NCBI GenBank assembly: GCA_947502405.1
Contig: CANMZT010000020.1
Location: 1-47,520 of the forward strand
Direction of reading: 5' to 3'
DNA from: an uncultured Algibacter sp.
GTDB taxonomy: Bacteria; Bacteroidota; Bacteroidia; Flavobacteriales; Flavobacteriaceae
DNA: 47,520 nt
Of the stretch, positions 15,559 through 24,411 are shown piece after piece; position 1 is the stretch's first letter; each line of letters opens with the position of its first letter. The notes beneath the pieces were generated by a model. That model saw only the letters and a list, made by a program, of their open reading frames with translations. It did not search any database and was not told the DNA's origin. The position numbers were made by a program, and so were the translations under genes.

Positions 15559-16542
15559 TTAATAAACACCTCTTATATGCTCATGCACTTTTTCGTCATA
15601 AAAATGTTTTAAATCTTGCATCAATTTTTCAGAAAGTTGCGGAAGGCTACTTGTTTTCGAATTTTGAATGACATGTTTTGTATTACTAGCTCCTGGAATA
15701 ATGGTAGTAACCGCTTTATGGTCTAAAATCCATCTAAGCGATAAGTCTGCTAACGACATTTCATCAGGACATAAGCCTTTTAATTCCTCAGACAGTGTAA
15801 CACCTGTTTTAAAGGGTAAACCCGCAAAGGTTTCACCAACGTTAAAGGCTTCGCCATTTTTGTTGTAATTTCTATGGTCGTTTTCTGGAAATTGTGTGTC
15901 CGTATTAAATTTGCCACTAAGCAAACCACTAGCCAGAGGAAGTCTCGCAATAATGCCCACTCCGTTTTCAGCCGCTTCTGGTAATAACTCGGTAACCAAT
16001 TTTTGTCTAAAAATATTAAAGATAACCTGTAGCGATTGCAAACCTTCTTGTTCTAAACATATGAGTCCTTGTGCTACACTTTCTACACTGGCACCAAAAT
16101 GGGCTATTTTACCTTCTTGTTGTAATAATCTTAACCAATTAAAAATAGCGCCATCTTTTAAAACTTCAGTAGGTATACAGTGCAACTGCAAAAGATCTAT
16201 ACAATCTATACCCAATCTTTTAAGTGATTTTTCAACACAGCCTCGTAATGATTGTTCTGTGTAATTATTAGGATATACATCGGCAGTTCGTCCAAATTTG
16301 GTAGCCACTTTTATAGTATGAGATGATGTTTTTAGAAACTCACCAATTAAAGTTTCGCTTCTTCCATCGCCATACACATCGGCAGTGTCAAAGAAATTTA
16401 TGCCATTATTTACGGCTTCATTTAAAATATCAAATGCTTTTTTTTTGTCAATTTCGTTGCCCCAATCTGCACCTAATTGCCAGCATCCTAATCCAACTTC
16501 ACTAACTTTAAATCCGTTATGCCCTAATTGTCTTTGTTTCAT
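15559..16542 (-). CDS. Aldo/keto reductase
   Basis: A 327-residue TIM-barrel NADPH-dependent oxidoreductase. The family residues are visible: FFDTADVYGDGRSETLIGEFL with the catalytic Asp and Tyr, VATKFGR with the Lys, and IDLLQLHCIP with the His. VTTIIPGASNTKHVIQN is the cofactor phosphate-binding region near the C-terminus. It is the length of the general aldo/keto reductase family; the substrate is not predictable. CAAATTTA at 16560-16567 reads TAAATTTG on this strand and may be its -7 box. Confidence 0.92.
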   Translation of the reverse strand: MKQRQLGHNGFKVSEVGLGCWQLGADWGNEIDKKKAFDILNEAVNNGINFFDTADVYGDGRSETLIGEFLKTSSHTIKVATKFGRTADVYPNNYTEQSLRGCVEKSLKRLGIDCIDLLQLHCIPTEVLKDGAIFNWLRLLQQEGKIAHFGASVESVAQGLICLEQEGLQSLQVIFNIFRQKLVTELLPEAAENGVGIIARLPLASGLLSGKFNTDTQFPENDHRNYNKNGEAFNVGETFAGLPFKTGVTLSEELKGLCPDEMSLADLSLRWILDHKAVTTIIPGASNTKHVIQNSKTSSLPQLSEKLMQDLKHFYDEKVHEHIRGVY

Positions 16543-16686
16543 AATAAATTTTTGATTTACAAATTTAAGTATTTAGAAATAGTCTTAAAATTAGATGTAC
16601 CTTCGTACCCTAATAGAAGAAGGAGGTAAAATGCATAATGTTTTGTTATCTCAAATGCTCATTTAGAGTCTTCATAAACAAAATAT

Positions 16687-17973
16687 ATGTCATTTCAATC
16701 TTTAGGCTTATCCGAAGCCTTGCTAAAAGCAATTAGCAAAAAAGGATATACTACCCCGAGTCCTATTCAACAAAAAGCAATTCCTCCAGTTTTAGAAGGT
16801 AAAGATGTATTAGCATCGGCACAAACAGGAACAGGGAAAACAGCAGGGTTTACACTACCACTATTACACATACTTTCTGAAAACCCGAAAGAAAAGTACA
16901 GACCCATTCGTGCGCTAATTTTAACACCAACACGAGAATTAGCAGCTCAAGTTTATGCTAATGTTAGAGAATATAGCGAGTTTTTAAATTTAAGAAGTGC
17001 TGTTATTTTTGGAGGAGTAAATCAAAAACCACAAGTAGCAACCATTCGTCAAGGTATTGATGTTTTAGTAGCAACTCCTGGGCGTTTGTTAGACTTACAA
17101 AACCAAGGGTTATTATCACTAAAGCGTGTTGAAATTTTTGTTTTAGATGAAGCCGATAGAATGCTAGATATGGGCTTTTTAAGAGATATTCAAAAGGTAA
17201 TTAATTTGATGCCAGATAAACGTCAGAATTTGATGTTTTCAGCAACCTTTTCTAAAGACATTAAGAAGTTAGCGCATGGGATTTTAAATCATCCAGTTCA
17301 AGTTGAAGCAACTCCAGAGAATACAACAGTTGAAGCGATTACTCAAAAAGTATATCGTGTAGCAAAAGGTAAGAAAACAGGCTTAATTATAAAGTTGATT
17401 TCTGATGGTAATTGGAAACAAGTTTTAGTATTTACAAGAACAAAACATGGAGCTAATAGACTTTGCGAAAAAATGGTGAAGTCTGGCATTACGGCCGCAG
17501 CTATTCACGGAAATAAAAGTCAGGGTGCTAGAACAAAGGCACTAGCAGGATTTAAAAGCGGACGTTTACGTGTTTTAGTCGCTACAGATATTGCAGCTCG
17601 TGGATTAGATATTCCATTATTGCCACATGTTATTAATTTTGAATTGCCTAACATCTCAGAAGATTATGTGCACCGTATTGGTAGAACAGGTAGAGCAGGA
17701 GCTAATGGACAAGCCATTTCTTTAGTTAGTGCAGATGAAACGTCTTTTTTAAAAGGTATTGAAAAATTAATAGGAGAAAAGATTGAAGTAGAAATTATTG
17801 AAGGTTTTGAGCCTGATCCAAATGCATCTACAGAGCCTATTAAACCCGGACAGAATAGGCAACGAAGAAACAAACCTAGAAATTCTAATTCGAATAATTC
17901 AGGTGGAAATAGAAATAGCCGAAACAGAAATAATAAAAATAACTCTAGACGACGAAACGATAGGCGTAATTAA
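16687..17973 (+). CDS. rhlE: DEAD-box ATP-dependent RNA helicase, RhlE type
   Basis: A 428-residue helicase. The Q motif ([14 protein letters not shown]), Walker A AQTGTGKT (residues 45-52), [23 protein letters not shown], and the C-terminal motifs [23 protein letters not shown] and [10 protein letters not shown] are all intact. The tail from about residue 380 is rich in Asn, Arg and Ser ([10 protein letters not shown] and onward), a typical RNA-binding extension. It unwinds RNA in ribosome assembly or decay. The rhlE symbol rests on motif style and tail. Confidence 0.92.
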   Translation: MSFQSLGLSEALLKAISKKGYTTPSPIQQKAIPPVLEGKDVLASAQTGTGKTAGFTLPLLHILSENPKEKYRPIRALILTPTRELAAQVYANVREYSEFLNLRSAVIFGGVNQKPQVATIRQGIDVLVATPGRLLDLQNQGLLSLKRVEIFVLDEADRMLDMGFLRDIQKVINLMPDKRQNLMFSATFSKDIKKLAHGILNHPVQVEATPENTTVEAITQKVYRVAKGKKTGLIIKLISDGNWKQVLVFTRTKHGANRLCEKMVKSGITAAAIHGNKSQGARTKALAGFKSGRLRVLVATDIAARGLDIPLLPHVINFELPNISEDYVHRIGRTGRAGANGQAISLVSADETSFLKGIEKLIGEKIEVEIIEGFEPDPNASTEPIKPGQNRQRRNKPRNSNSNNSGGNRNSRNRNNKNNSRRRNDRRN

Positions 17974-18010
17974 GGTTATATAAAACCTTTAAATCTATCG
18001 AATTTAAAAT

Positions 18011-18034
18011 AGGTTTCGACTGCGCTCAACCTGA
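18011..18034 (+). repeat. Fragment of a dispersed GGTTTCGACTGCGCTCAACC repeat
   Basis: AGGTTTCGACTGCGCTCAAC with CTGAC lies in the leader of the VF530 gene, 6 bp before its start. GGTT / AACC and CGA-type self-complementarity suggest a palindromic intergenic repeat; no second full copy is seen in the window. Confidence 0.35.
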
Positions 18035-18040
18035 CTCAAA

Positions 18041-18229
18041 ATGGAATCTCAACCAAATAATCCACTTCATGGTATAAAATTAGAACAAATCATTAATGAT
18101 TTGGTGGCGCATTATGGTTGGGAATACATGGGTTATAACATTAAAATTAGATGTTTTACTGATAATCCATCGGTAAAGTCTAGTTTAAAATTTTTAAGGC
18201 GTACACCATGGGCAAGAACTAAGGTTTAA
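18041..18229 (+). CDS. VF530 family (DUF2132-like) small protein
   Basis: A 62-residue protein: [57 protein letters not shown]. This matches the VF530 family pattern (PLHGxTLExI...GWxxLGxxIxIxCFxxxPSxxSSLKFLRKTPWAR), small double-stranded-DNA-binding proteins of unknown biological role. It is full length. It lies 67 bp after rhlE, probably read from the same transcript. Confidence 0.88.
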   Translation: MESQPNNPLHGIKLEQIINDLVAHYGWEYMGYNIKIRCFTDNPSVKSSLKFLRRTPWARTKV

Positions 18230-18261
18230 AACATGTATTTGAACTATTTGAAAAATAAAAA

Positions 18262-18714
18262 TTAACCAATTTGTTTCAAACCCTCATAAACAACAATACT
18301 AACTGCGTTTGCAAGATTTAAGCTTCTAACATGTTCGCTGTATAAAGGTATTTTATAAAGCGAATTTTGATGTTCTTCAATTAAAGATTTAGGTAAGCCA
18401 ACCGATTCTTTACCAAAAACTAAAAACATATTTTCGACAAAAGGGATATCCCAATGATTTTTTGAACCATGACTGGAAAGAAAAGCCATAGTTTTATCAT
18501 TATTAATACTGAAAAACTGATTAATACTGTCGTAGTAAGTAACCGATAGATGTTGCCAATAATCTAGACCAGCACGTTTAAGTCTAGCGTCATCAATTTC
18601 AAAACCAAAAGGCTTTACAAGGTGTAAATGAGAACCTGAAGCTAAAGCTAAACGACCAATATTTCCTGTGTTATTGGGTATTTCGGGTTCTATTAAAACA
18701 ATGTTTAAAGGCAT
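18262..18714 (-). CDS. trmL: tRNA (cytidine(34)-2'-O)-methyltransferase
   Basis: A 150-residue SPOUT methyltransferase with LIEPEIPNNTGNIGRLA at the N-terminus, MFLVFGKESVGLPKSLIE and IPLYSEHVRSLNLANAVSIVVYE forming the trefoil-knot SAM site. It methylates the wobble ribose of some leucine tRNAs. Its ATG overlaps the trpA stop by one base (TAATG), so it is translationally coupled to the end of the trp operon. Confidence 0.92.
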   Translation of the reverse strand: MPLNIVLIEPEIPNNTGNIGRLALASGSHLHLVKPFGFEIDDARLKRAGLDYWQHLSVTYYDSINQFFSINNDKTMAFLSSHGSKNHWDIPFVENMFLVFGKESVGLPKSLIEEHQNSLYKIPLYSEHVRSLNLANAVSIVVYEGLKQIG

Positions 18715-19478
18715 TAGTTTAGTATAGATTTTGTAAAACTATCTATGGTTTTTATCCCATGCTTCGTCACATGCTTCACAAAAGCACTACCAATAATAGC
18801 GCCTTTAGCATATTTAGTAGCCTGGGTAAATGTTTCATTATTGCTAATACCAAAACCTATCACTTGTGGGTTGTTTAAATTCATATTACCAATGCGCTCA
18901 AAATACGCCGTTTGTTCCTCTCCAAATCCAGATTTAGCGCCAGTAGTACTCGCGCTACTTACCATATAAATAAAACCGTTTGATATAGAATCGATATAAC
19001 GAATACGTTCATCACTGGTTTGTGGTGTAATCAAAAACACATTAATTAGGCCGTATTTTTCGAAAATAGACTGATATTTTTCATGGTACACATCCACTGG
19101 CAAGTCAGGAATAATTAACCCGTCTATCCCTAATTCTTGGCATTTTTTGCAAAACGCTTCTATACCATATTGAAACATTGGGTTGAAATATCCCATAATA
19201 ATTAGCGGGATAGAAACCGTCTCACGAATACCTTCCAACTGCTTAAAAAGCACCTCTGTAGTCATACCATTTTTTAAAGCAGCTGTAGAACTATCTTGTA
19301 TCGTAGGGCCATCGGCCAATGGGTCGCTAAAAGGTAGTCCAATCTCAATCATGTCCACACCGTTTTTCTCTAAATCTTGGATGATAGAAACAGTGTCGTT
19401 AATTTCTGGATAACCTGCTGTAAAATATATTGACAATAATTTTTTGTCTTCTTTTAATTTTTGATTTATTCTGTTCAT
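18714..19478 (-). CDS. trpA: Tryptophan synthase alpha subunit
   Basis: A 254-residue TIM barrel that splits indole-3-glycerol phosphate to indole for TrpB. YFTAGYPEINDT, MIEIGLPFSDPLADGPTIQ with the catalytic Glu and Asp, GLIIPDLPVD and FIYMVSSASTTGAKSGF are all present, and GFGISNNETF plus AIIGSAFVK form the phosphate-binding site. It is the last biosynthetic gene of the trp operon. A 118-bp spacer with an inverted GGGCGTTACC repeat separates it from trpF/trpB. Confidence 0.95.
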   Translation of the reverse strand: MNRINQKLKEDKKLLSIYFTAGYPEINDTVSIIQDLEKNGVDMIEIGLPFSDPLADGPTIQDSSTAALKNGMTTEVLFKQLEGIRETVSIPLIIMGYFNPMFQYGIEAFCKKCQELGIDGLIIPDLPVDVYHEKYQSIFEKYGLINVFLITPQTSDERIRYIDSISNGFIYMVSSASTTGAKSGFGEEQTAYFERIGNMNLNNPQVIGFGISNNETFTQATKYAKGAIIGSAFVKHVTKHGIKTIDSFTKSILN

Positions 19479-19515
19479 TTTCCTTTCTATGAATTTTAAT
19501 CAATGTTCAAAACCC

Positions 19516-19591
19516 GCGTTAGGGATTGAGCGATTGTTGGAGCTCCTCGCAGAGAGCGACTCGTGAAAGCCCGACCCTTGTGGTAACGCCC
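19516..19591 (-). repeat. Inverted GGGCGTTACC element inside the trp operon
   Basis: Read on the minus strand it starts GGGCGTTACCACAAGGGTCG and ends AATCCCTAACGC, as at 6873. It lies between trpB and trpA and has no inner REP copy. Confidence 0.7.
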
Positions 19592-19596
19592 AAATT

Positions 19597-21420
19597 TTAA
19601 ATTTTAAAATAATCTATATAATTCTGTAAATCTTTATCACCTCTACCCGATAAGCTCATTACCACAACATCGTCTGGTTTAAAGGTTTTATGCTTAAAAA
19701 TTGCAAAGGCGTGCGAGGTTTCTATAGCAGGAATAATACCTTCTAATTTGGATAATTCTAAGCCAGCTTCCATAGCATCACTATCGGTTATAGATAAAAA
19801 TTCGGCACGACCTGTTTTAGACAAATGCGCATGCATTGGGCCAACACCAGGATAATCTAATCCCGCAGAAATAGAGTAAGGCTCTGTAATTTGTCCGTCT
19901 TTGGTTTGCATCAATAAGGTTTTACAACCGTGAATGATACCTTCTTTTCCTAAAACAGAAGTTGCAGCGCTTTCGCCAGAATCAATCCCTAAACCAGCAG
20001 CTTCTACGGCAATAATGCCAACATCGGGTTCGTGTAAATAATGGTAATAGGTGCCAGCGGCGTTACTACCACCACCAATACACGCCACAACATAATCAGG
20101 GTTTTCTCGTCCTTCTTGCTCACGTAGTTGCCATTTTATTTCCTCTGAAATTACCGCTTGAAAACGCGTTACCATATCAGGATACGGGTGTGGCCCAATA
20201 GCAGAACCAATAATATAATGCGTATTAACAGGATTGTTAATCCAATCGCGAATCGCTTCATTGGTGGCATCTTTAAGTGTACGACTTCCAGATAGTGCTG
20301 GCACAACCTTGGCGCCTAACATTTTCATTCTGGCAACGTTTGGTGCTTGTCTTGCAATGTCTATTTCGCCCATGTATACGATACACTCCATTCCCATAAG
20401 CGCACAAACAGTTGCGGTAGCAACACCGTGTTGTCCTGCTCCTGTTTCGGCAATAATTCTAGTTTTACCTAAACGTTTTGCCATTAAAATTTGGCCTATG
20501 GTATTATTTATTTTATGCGCACCAGTATGGTTTAAATCTTCTCGTTTTAGATAGATTTTTGTGTTGTATTTTTCTGAAAGGCGTTTTGCAAAATATAGGG
20601 GAGAAGGGCGACCAACGTAATCTTTTAAAAGCTGGTCAAACTCCTTTTGAAACTCTGGTTCTGCCATTACTTTTAAATAGTTTTGGCGTAACTCTTCTAC
20701 ATTTGGGTATAGCATTTCTGGGATGTAAGCACCTCCAAATTCGCCATAATAGCCTTTGTCGTCTACATTATAATTCATTGTTTTTTTATTGTGCAATTTG
20801 TTAATGAATTCTCTTAATATTGAACTGTTTTTTAATCCAGGTTCGGTTTCAAATTTACTATTTACATCAATAGCATAACAGTATTTTGAGGCTTCACTTT
20901 TTTGAAACGCCTTTATTGCTTCTATTTGGTCTATCCCAATACCGCCACTTAAAAAGAAGGGTTTTGTTGATGGGTAATCATTTAGTAAGCTCCAATCAAA
21001 AGTATAGCCATTGCCACCTGGAAGTTTCCCTTTGGTATCGAACAAATAGAAATCACAAACATTTTCATAAGGTTCTAAAACTTCAAAGTTAAAGCCTTCT
21101 TTAACTGAAAACACCTTAATAATCTCAATGGGTCTAGATAACAAACTTGTAGAACGTAATATGCTACAGAAATATGGCGATTCCTCACCATGGAGTTGCA
21201 CTGCATCAAGTTTAAATTCGTTAACTTTTTCAACAATGGTCCCCATTTCAGCATTTACAAAAACACCTGTTTTTTTAATATTGTCTGAAATCTCAGGGAT
21301 TTTAGTATTGAAATGGCGCGGTGTTTTTTCATAAAAAATAAACCCAAGATAATCTGGTTTTAAACCAGCAATGCTTTCAATATTATCTTGGTATTTCATA
21401 CCGCAAACTTTTAGTTTCAT
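19597..21420 (-). CDS. trpFB: Phosphoribosylanthranilate isomerase / tryptophan synthase beta, one reading frame
   Basis: A 607-residue frame. Residues 1-214 are TrpF ([14 protein letters not shown] with catalytic Cys7, [37 protein letters not shown]). Residues 215-607 are a complete TrpB ([31 protein letters not shown] with the PLP Lys, [35 protein letters not shown]). The joint AAT AAA AAA ACA ATG contains seven A (complement of 20781-20787). With six A the frame would give CAA TGA, a TrpF stop overlapping the TrpB start as ATGA, exactly the coupling seen at trpC/trpF. The fusion may therefore be a real protein, a slippage site or a one-base artefact. The TrpF start overlaps the trpC stop (ATGA). 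Confidence 0.9.
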   Translation of the reverse strand: MKLKVCGMKYQDNIESIAGLKPDYLGFIFYEKTPRHFNTKIPEISDNIKKTGVFVNAEMGTIVEKVNEFKLDAVQLHGEESPYFCSILRSTSLLSRPIEIIKVFSVKEGFNFEVLEPYENVCDFYLFDTKGKLPGGNGYTFDWSLLNDYPSTKPFFLSGGIGIDQIEAIKAFQKSEASKYCYAIDVNSKFETEPGLKNSSILREFINKLHNKKTMNYNVDDKGYYGEFGGAYIPEMLYPNVEELRQNYLKVMAEPEFQKEFDQLLKDYVGRPSPLYFAKRLSEKYNTKIYLKREDLNHTGAHKINNTIGQILMAKRLGKTRIIAETGAGQHGVATATVCALMGMECIVYMGEIDIARQAPNVARMKMLGAKVVPALSGSRTLKDATNEAIRDWINNPVNTHYIIGSAIGPHPYPDMVTRFQAVISEEIKWQLREQEGRENPDYVVACIGGGSNAAGTYYHYLHEPDVGIIAVEAAGLGIDSGESAATSVLGKEGIIHGCKTLLMQTKDGQITEPYSISAGLDYPGVGPMHAHLSKTGRAEFLSITDSDAMEAGLELSKLEGIIPAIETSHAFAIFKHKTFKPDDVVVMSLSGRGDKDLQNYIDYFKI

Positions 21421-22202
21421 AGCTCTATTTCTTTTATAAATTGTGAAGCACTTTCTCCTGGATTATCTGTTTTCATAAAGTTTTCACCAATTAAAAAACC
21501 TTGATAGCCGTAGGGTTGTAGTTCTTTTATGGCTTCAATATTGCTTATGCCACTTTCGGAAACTTTTACGAAATCATCTGGAATAATGGTGCTTAACGTT
21601 TTACTGGTTTCTAAACTCACCTCAAAGGTTTTTAGGTTTCTGTTATTCACTCCAAGCATGTCTAAACTTGGCATTACCGATTTATGTAATTCTTCTTCAT
21701 TATGAACTTCTAAAAGTACATCGAGATTTAAGTTTTTAGCAAACTCTGAAAATTGTTTTATTTCATCTCTAGATAGTATTGCTGCAATTAAAAGAATGAC
21801 ATCAGCTCCGTAAGCTTTGGCTTCTAATAATTGGTATTCGTCTATGATGAACTCTTTACGTAATAAAGGTAAATTACAGCTGGCTCTTGCCGTTAATAAA
21901 TCGTCTAAAGACCCTCCGAAATATTTACCATCGGTTAAGACTGACATACCGCAAACGTGTGCATCTTCATAACCTTTGGCTACATCTTGGACGTTTAGAT
22001 TATTGTTGATGACTGATTTTGATGGTGAACGCCTTTTGTGTTCTGCAATAATGCCCGATGTACTGTTGCGTAAGTTATGCGCTAAAGATACAGTTGCTCT
22101 TTCAAATAAAACAGATTGTTCTAACTGTGAAACTGGAATTAAACCTTTTCTAAGCTCAACTTCTTTGCGTTTATCTAATGTTATTTTATCTAGTATATTC
22201 AT
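21417..22202 (-). CDS. trpC: Indole-3-glycerol phosphate synthase
   Basis: A 261-residue TIM barrel. [16 protein letters not shown] is the family signature, [49 protein letters not shown] and VSESGISN follow in order, so the active site is complete. It converts carboxyphenylamino-deoxyribulose phosphate to indole-3-glycerol phosphate. The stop overlaps the trpF start as ATGA. The 285-bp gap to trpD upstream carries a structured repeat element rather than a gene. Confidence 0.95.
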   Translation of the reverse strand: MNILDKITLDKRKEVELRKGLIPVSQLEQSVLFERATVSLAHNLRNSTSGIIAEHKRRSPSKSVINNNLNVQDVAKGYEDAHVCGMSVLTDGKYFGGSLDDLLTARASCNLPLLRKEFIIDEYQLLEAKAYGADVILLIAAILSRDEIKQFSEFAKNLNLDVLLEVHNEEELHKSVMPSLDMLGVNNRNLKTFEVSLETSKTLSTIIPDDFVKVSESGISNIEAIKELQPYGYQGFLIGENFMKTDNPGESASQFIKEIEL

Positions 22203-22213
22203 TTTTTATTTAT

Positions 22214-22440
22214 TTCTGTTCATTTTGCCTTGATGCATTACTGAGTTTAAAGCGTGCTTTAAACGAAAGTACCAAGCGAAGCTGAACCAAAAAATCAAAT
22301 CAATCTGAGGAAATTGCTAAAGCACCATTCGCTTTCGGAATTACGCGCTTGATGCTGTGCATCGCGACTCCATTCTTTCTCTCTTTATTTCTGCAGATTG
22401 ATGATTCGGACGTTGTCCGAACTCGGGTGTTGACTTTTTG
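22214..22440 (-). repeat. Structured repeat element between trpD and trpC
   Basis: Shares three blocks in the same order with the element at 23533-23768: TTCATTTT..CTTGAT, GAACCAAAAAATCAA (22283-22297) and ACTCGGGTGTTGACTTTTT (near 22420-22439). Between the blocks the sequences differ, but hairpins sit at matching places: GTTTAAAGC / GCTTTAAAC (22245-22264, perfect) and TTCGGAC / GTCCGAA (near 22405-22420). No gene is seen in the 22203-22487 spacer. Confidence 0.7.
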
Positions 22441-22487
22441 TTATTTTCTTTTATGTTTCTCAAATTATTTTCTAATCTTTCTAGTTT

Positions 22488-23486
22488 CTAACCCTTGCTC
22501 AACTCAATCAATCTATCCAAACTCGCTTTTGCTTTTCCAGAAAATAACGATTCCTTAGCCATTTCAAAACCTTCTTGATGCGATATTTGTTTGCTAGTTG
22601 CAATGGCTAATCCTGCATTGGCACATACTACATTGTTTTGGGCTTCGGTACCGTTTCCACTAATGATGTCTATAAATATTTTGGCTGCATCTTCAACCGT
22701 ATCGCCTCCGTAAATGGAGTCTTGTTTTATTTTTGAAAGTCCTAAATCTTCTGGTGCAAACAATTTTTCAGAATGATTGGATATTATTTTAGCTTTTTCT
22801 GTTAATGAAATTTCATCATAGCCATCTAAGGCATAAACTATACTATAATTATGTCCTGAGTTTTGGTGCATAAAACTGTACAGTCTCAACACTTCTAAAT
22901 TAAATACTCCAAGCACATGATTTTTTGGAAATGAAGGGTTTACTAATGGACCTAACATATTAAAAAAAGTTTTCACACCTAACTCTCTTCTAATAGGTGC
23001 AACGTTTTTCATAGCAGGATGAAACAATGGTGCGTGTAATATGCAAATTCCAGCTTGCTCTAAACAACGTTTTAAAAAGGCTTCATCGTTTGAAAATTTT
23101 ACACCTAGATTTTCCATAACATTGGATGAACCCGATGTTGATGATACACCATAATTTCCATGCTTAGACACATGTACACCAGCACCTGCTGTAATAAAAG
23201 ATGATAGTGTAGAAATGTTAAATGTGTTTTTACCATCACCGCCTGTACCAACAATATCGATAGCATTAAAGTCGCTTAAATCTATAGCAAGACAAAGCTC
23301 CAAGAGCGCGTTTCTAAAACCTGTCAGTTCTTCGATAGTTATGCTACGCATCATAAATACTGAGAGAAAACATGCAATTTGGCTTGGGTTATACATATCA
23401 TTTGATATGTTAACAATAACCTGTTTAGCCTCTTCTGTAGAGATAGTTTCGTGGTTTATTAATCTGTTAAGTATGTCTTTCATCAA
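22488..23486 (-). CDS. trpD: Anthranilate phosphoribosyltransferase
   Basis: A 332-residue enzyme joining anthranilate to PRPP. DIVGTGGDGKNTFNIST is the PRPP-binding GTGGD motif, VSKHGNYGVSSTSGSSNVMENLGVK the second substrate loop, and HAPLFHPAMKNVAPIRRELGVKTFFNMLGPL the anthranilate-binding region. It is full length and flanked on both sides in the operon by related non-coding repeat elements. Confidence 0.95.
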   Translation of the reverse strand: MMKDILNRLINHETISTEEAKQVIVNISNDMYNPSQIACFLSVFMMRSITIEELTGFRNALLELCLAIDLSDFNAIDIVGTGGDGKNTFNISTLSSFITAGAGVHVSKHGNYGVSSTSGSSNVMENLGVKFSNDEAFLKRCLEQAGICILHAPLFHPAMKNVAPIRRELGVKTFFNMLGPLVNPSFPKNHVLGVFNLEVLRLYSFMHQNSGHNYSIVYALDGYDEISLTEKAKIISNHSEKLFAPEDLGLSKIKQDSIYGGDTVEDAAKIFIDIISGNGTEAQNNVVCANAGLAIATSKQISHQEGFEMAKESLFSGKAKASLDRLIELSKG

Positions 23487-23498
23487 TATAAACTTTTT

Positions 23499-23523
23499 GT
23501 CATTCCCGCGAAGGCGGGAATCT
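23499..23523 (+). repeat. GTCATTCCCGCGAAGGCGGG palindromic repeat
   Basis: GTCATTCCCGCGAAGGCGGG then AATCT, with the perfect stem CCCGC / GCGGG, 13 bp upstream of the trpD start. Confidence 0.75.
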
Positions 23524-23532
23524 ATAATTTCT

Positions 23533-23768
23533 TTTTGTTCATTTTTTCTTGATAAACTATTTAGTTTGAAACCTCCAGTGGAGGATTTAAGCTAAATACA
23601 TTGAACCAAAAAATCAAGTTCAAGCCAAGGAATTTTTCAGTTTTTTAAACTGAAAACCGATTTGAAAACTCCGCGTCGAACTGCGTTCTCCTGATCTCGG
23701 AGCTTTTCTTCATCTATTCTGCGTCTTGACAATCAATTCTGCCGAATTGACTCGGGTGTTGACTTTTT
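23533..23768 (-). repeat. Structured repeat element between trpG and trpD
   Basis: The partner of 22214-22440: TTCATTTTTTCTTGAT, GAACCAAAAAATCAA (23603-23617), GACTCGGGTGTTGACTTTTT (23749-23768). Its hairpins have other sequences at matching places: CCTCC / GGAGG (near 23574-23586), TTCAGTTT / AACTGAA, and TCAATTC / GAATTGA near 23733-23750. Confidence 0.7.
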
Positions 23769-23792
23769 AAAATATTTATTTTCAATATTTAA

Positions 23793-23842
23793 TTTTTTTT
23801 TTTTTTTGCCAACAGCCAACAGCCAACAGCCAACAGCCAACA
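23793..23842. repeat. T15 tract and five tandem GCCAACA heptamers
   Basis: Fifteen T (23793-23807) are followed by five perfect copies of GCCAACA (23808-23842), ending one base before the trpG stop codon (complement of 23844-23846). Seen from the operon strand it reads as (TGTTGGC)5 followed by A15 directly after trpG. Confidence 0.85.
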
Positions 23843-23843
23843 G

Positions 23844-24410
23844 CTAATTATTAACCCAATTCTCTAAAATCTTTTTACCATCTGGTGTTAAAACAGATTC
23901 GGGGTGGTATTGTACACCTCTAACATCATATTTTTTGTGTCTTAAAGACATCACTTGTCCGTTTGCATCAAAAGAAGTGGCTTCTAAAGGTTCTGGTAAT
24001 TCTGAATTTACAACCCAAGAATGGTAACGACCAACTTCTATGTTTTTGTCTAAATCGTTAAAAATATATTCATCATCTACACATATAGTTACATTGGTTG
24101 CAACGCCATGATATACATCATCTAAATTTACTAACGAACCGCCAAATACTTCGCCAATGGCTTGCTGGCCTAAGCATACCCCAAAAATACTTTTGGTGGC
24201 AGCGTATTTTTCAATAATAGCTTTTAGTAAACCTGCTTCATCTGGAATTCCTGGACCTGGCGATAACACTATTTTATCAAAAGGTTCTACATCTTCTAGA
24301 GCTAATTTGTCGTTTCTTACTACGGTAACGTCACAGTTTAAATCTTCTAAATAATGTACAAGATTGTATGTGAAACTGTCGTAATTGTCTATAACTAATA
24401 CTTTTTTCAT
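23844..24410 (-). CDS. trpG: Anthranilate synthase component II (glutamine amidotransferase)
   Basis: A 188-residue class I glutamine amidotransferase that supplies ammonia to TrpE. IDNYDSFTYNLVHYLEDLN, LSPGPGIPDEAG, IFGVCLGQQAIGEVFGG with the nucleophile Cys, RYHSWVV and VQYHPESVLTP with the His and Glu of the triad are all present. It starts one base after the trpE stop, so the two are translationally coupled. It could also serve folate synthesis (PabA); the operon position favours tryptophan. Confidence 0.95.
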   Translation of the reverse strand: MKKVLVIDNYDSFTYNLVHYLEDLNCDVTVVRNDKLALEDVEPFDKIVLSPGPGIPDEAGLLKAIIEKYAATKSIFGVCLGQQAIGEVFGGSLVNLDDVYHGVATNVTICVDDEYIFNDLDKNIEVGRYHSWVVNSELPEPLEATSFDANGQVMSLRHKKYDVRGVQYHPESVLTPDGKKILENWVNN

Positions 24411-24411
24411 C

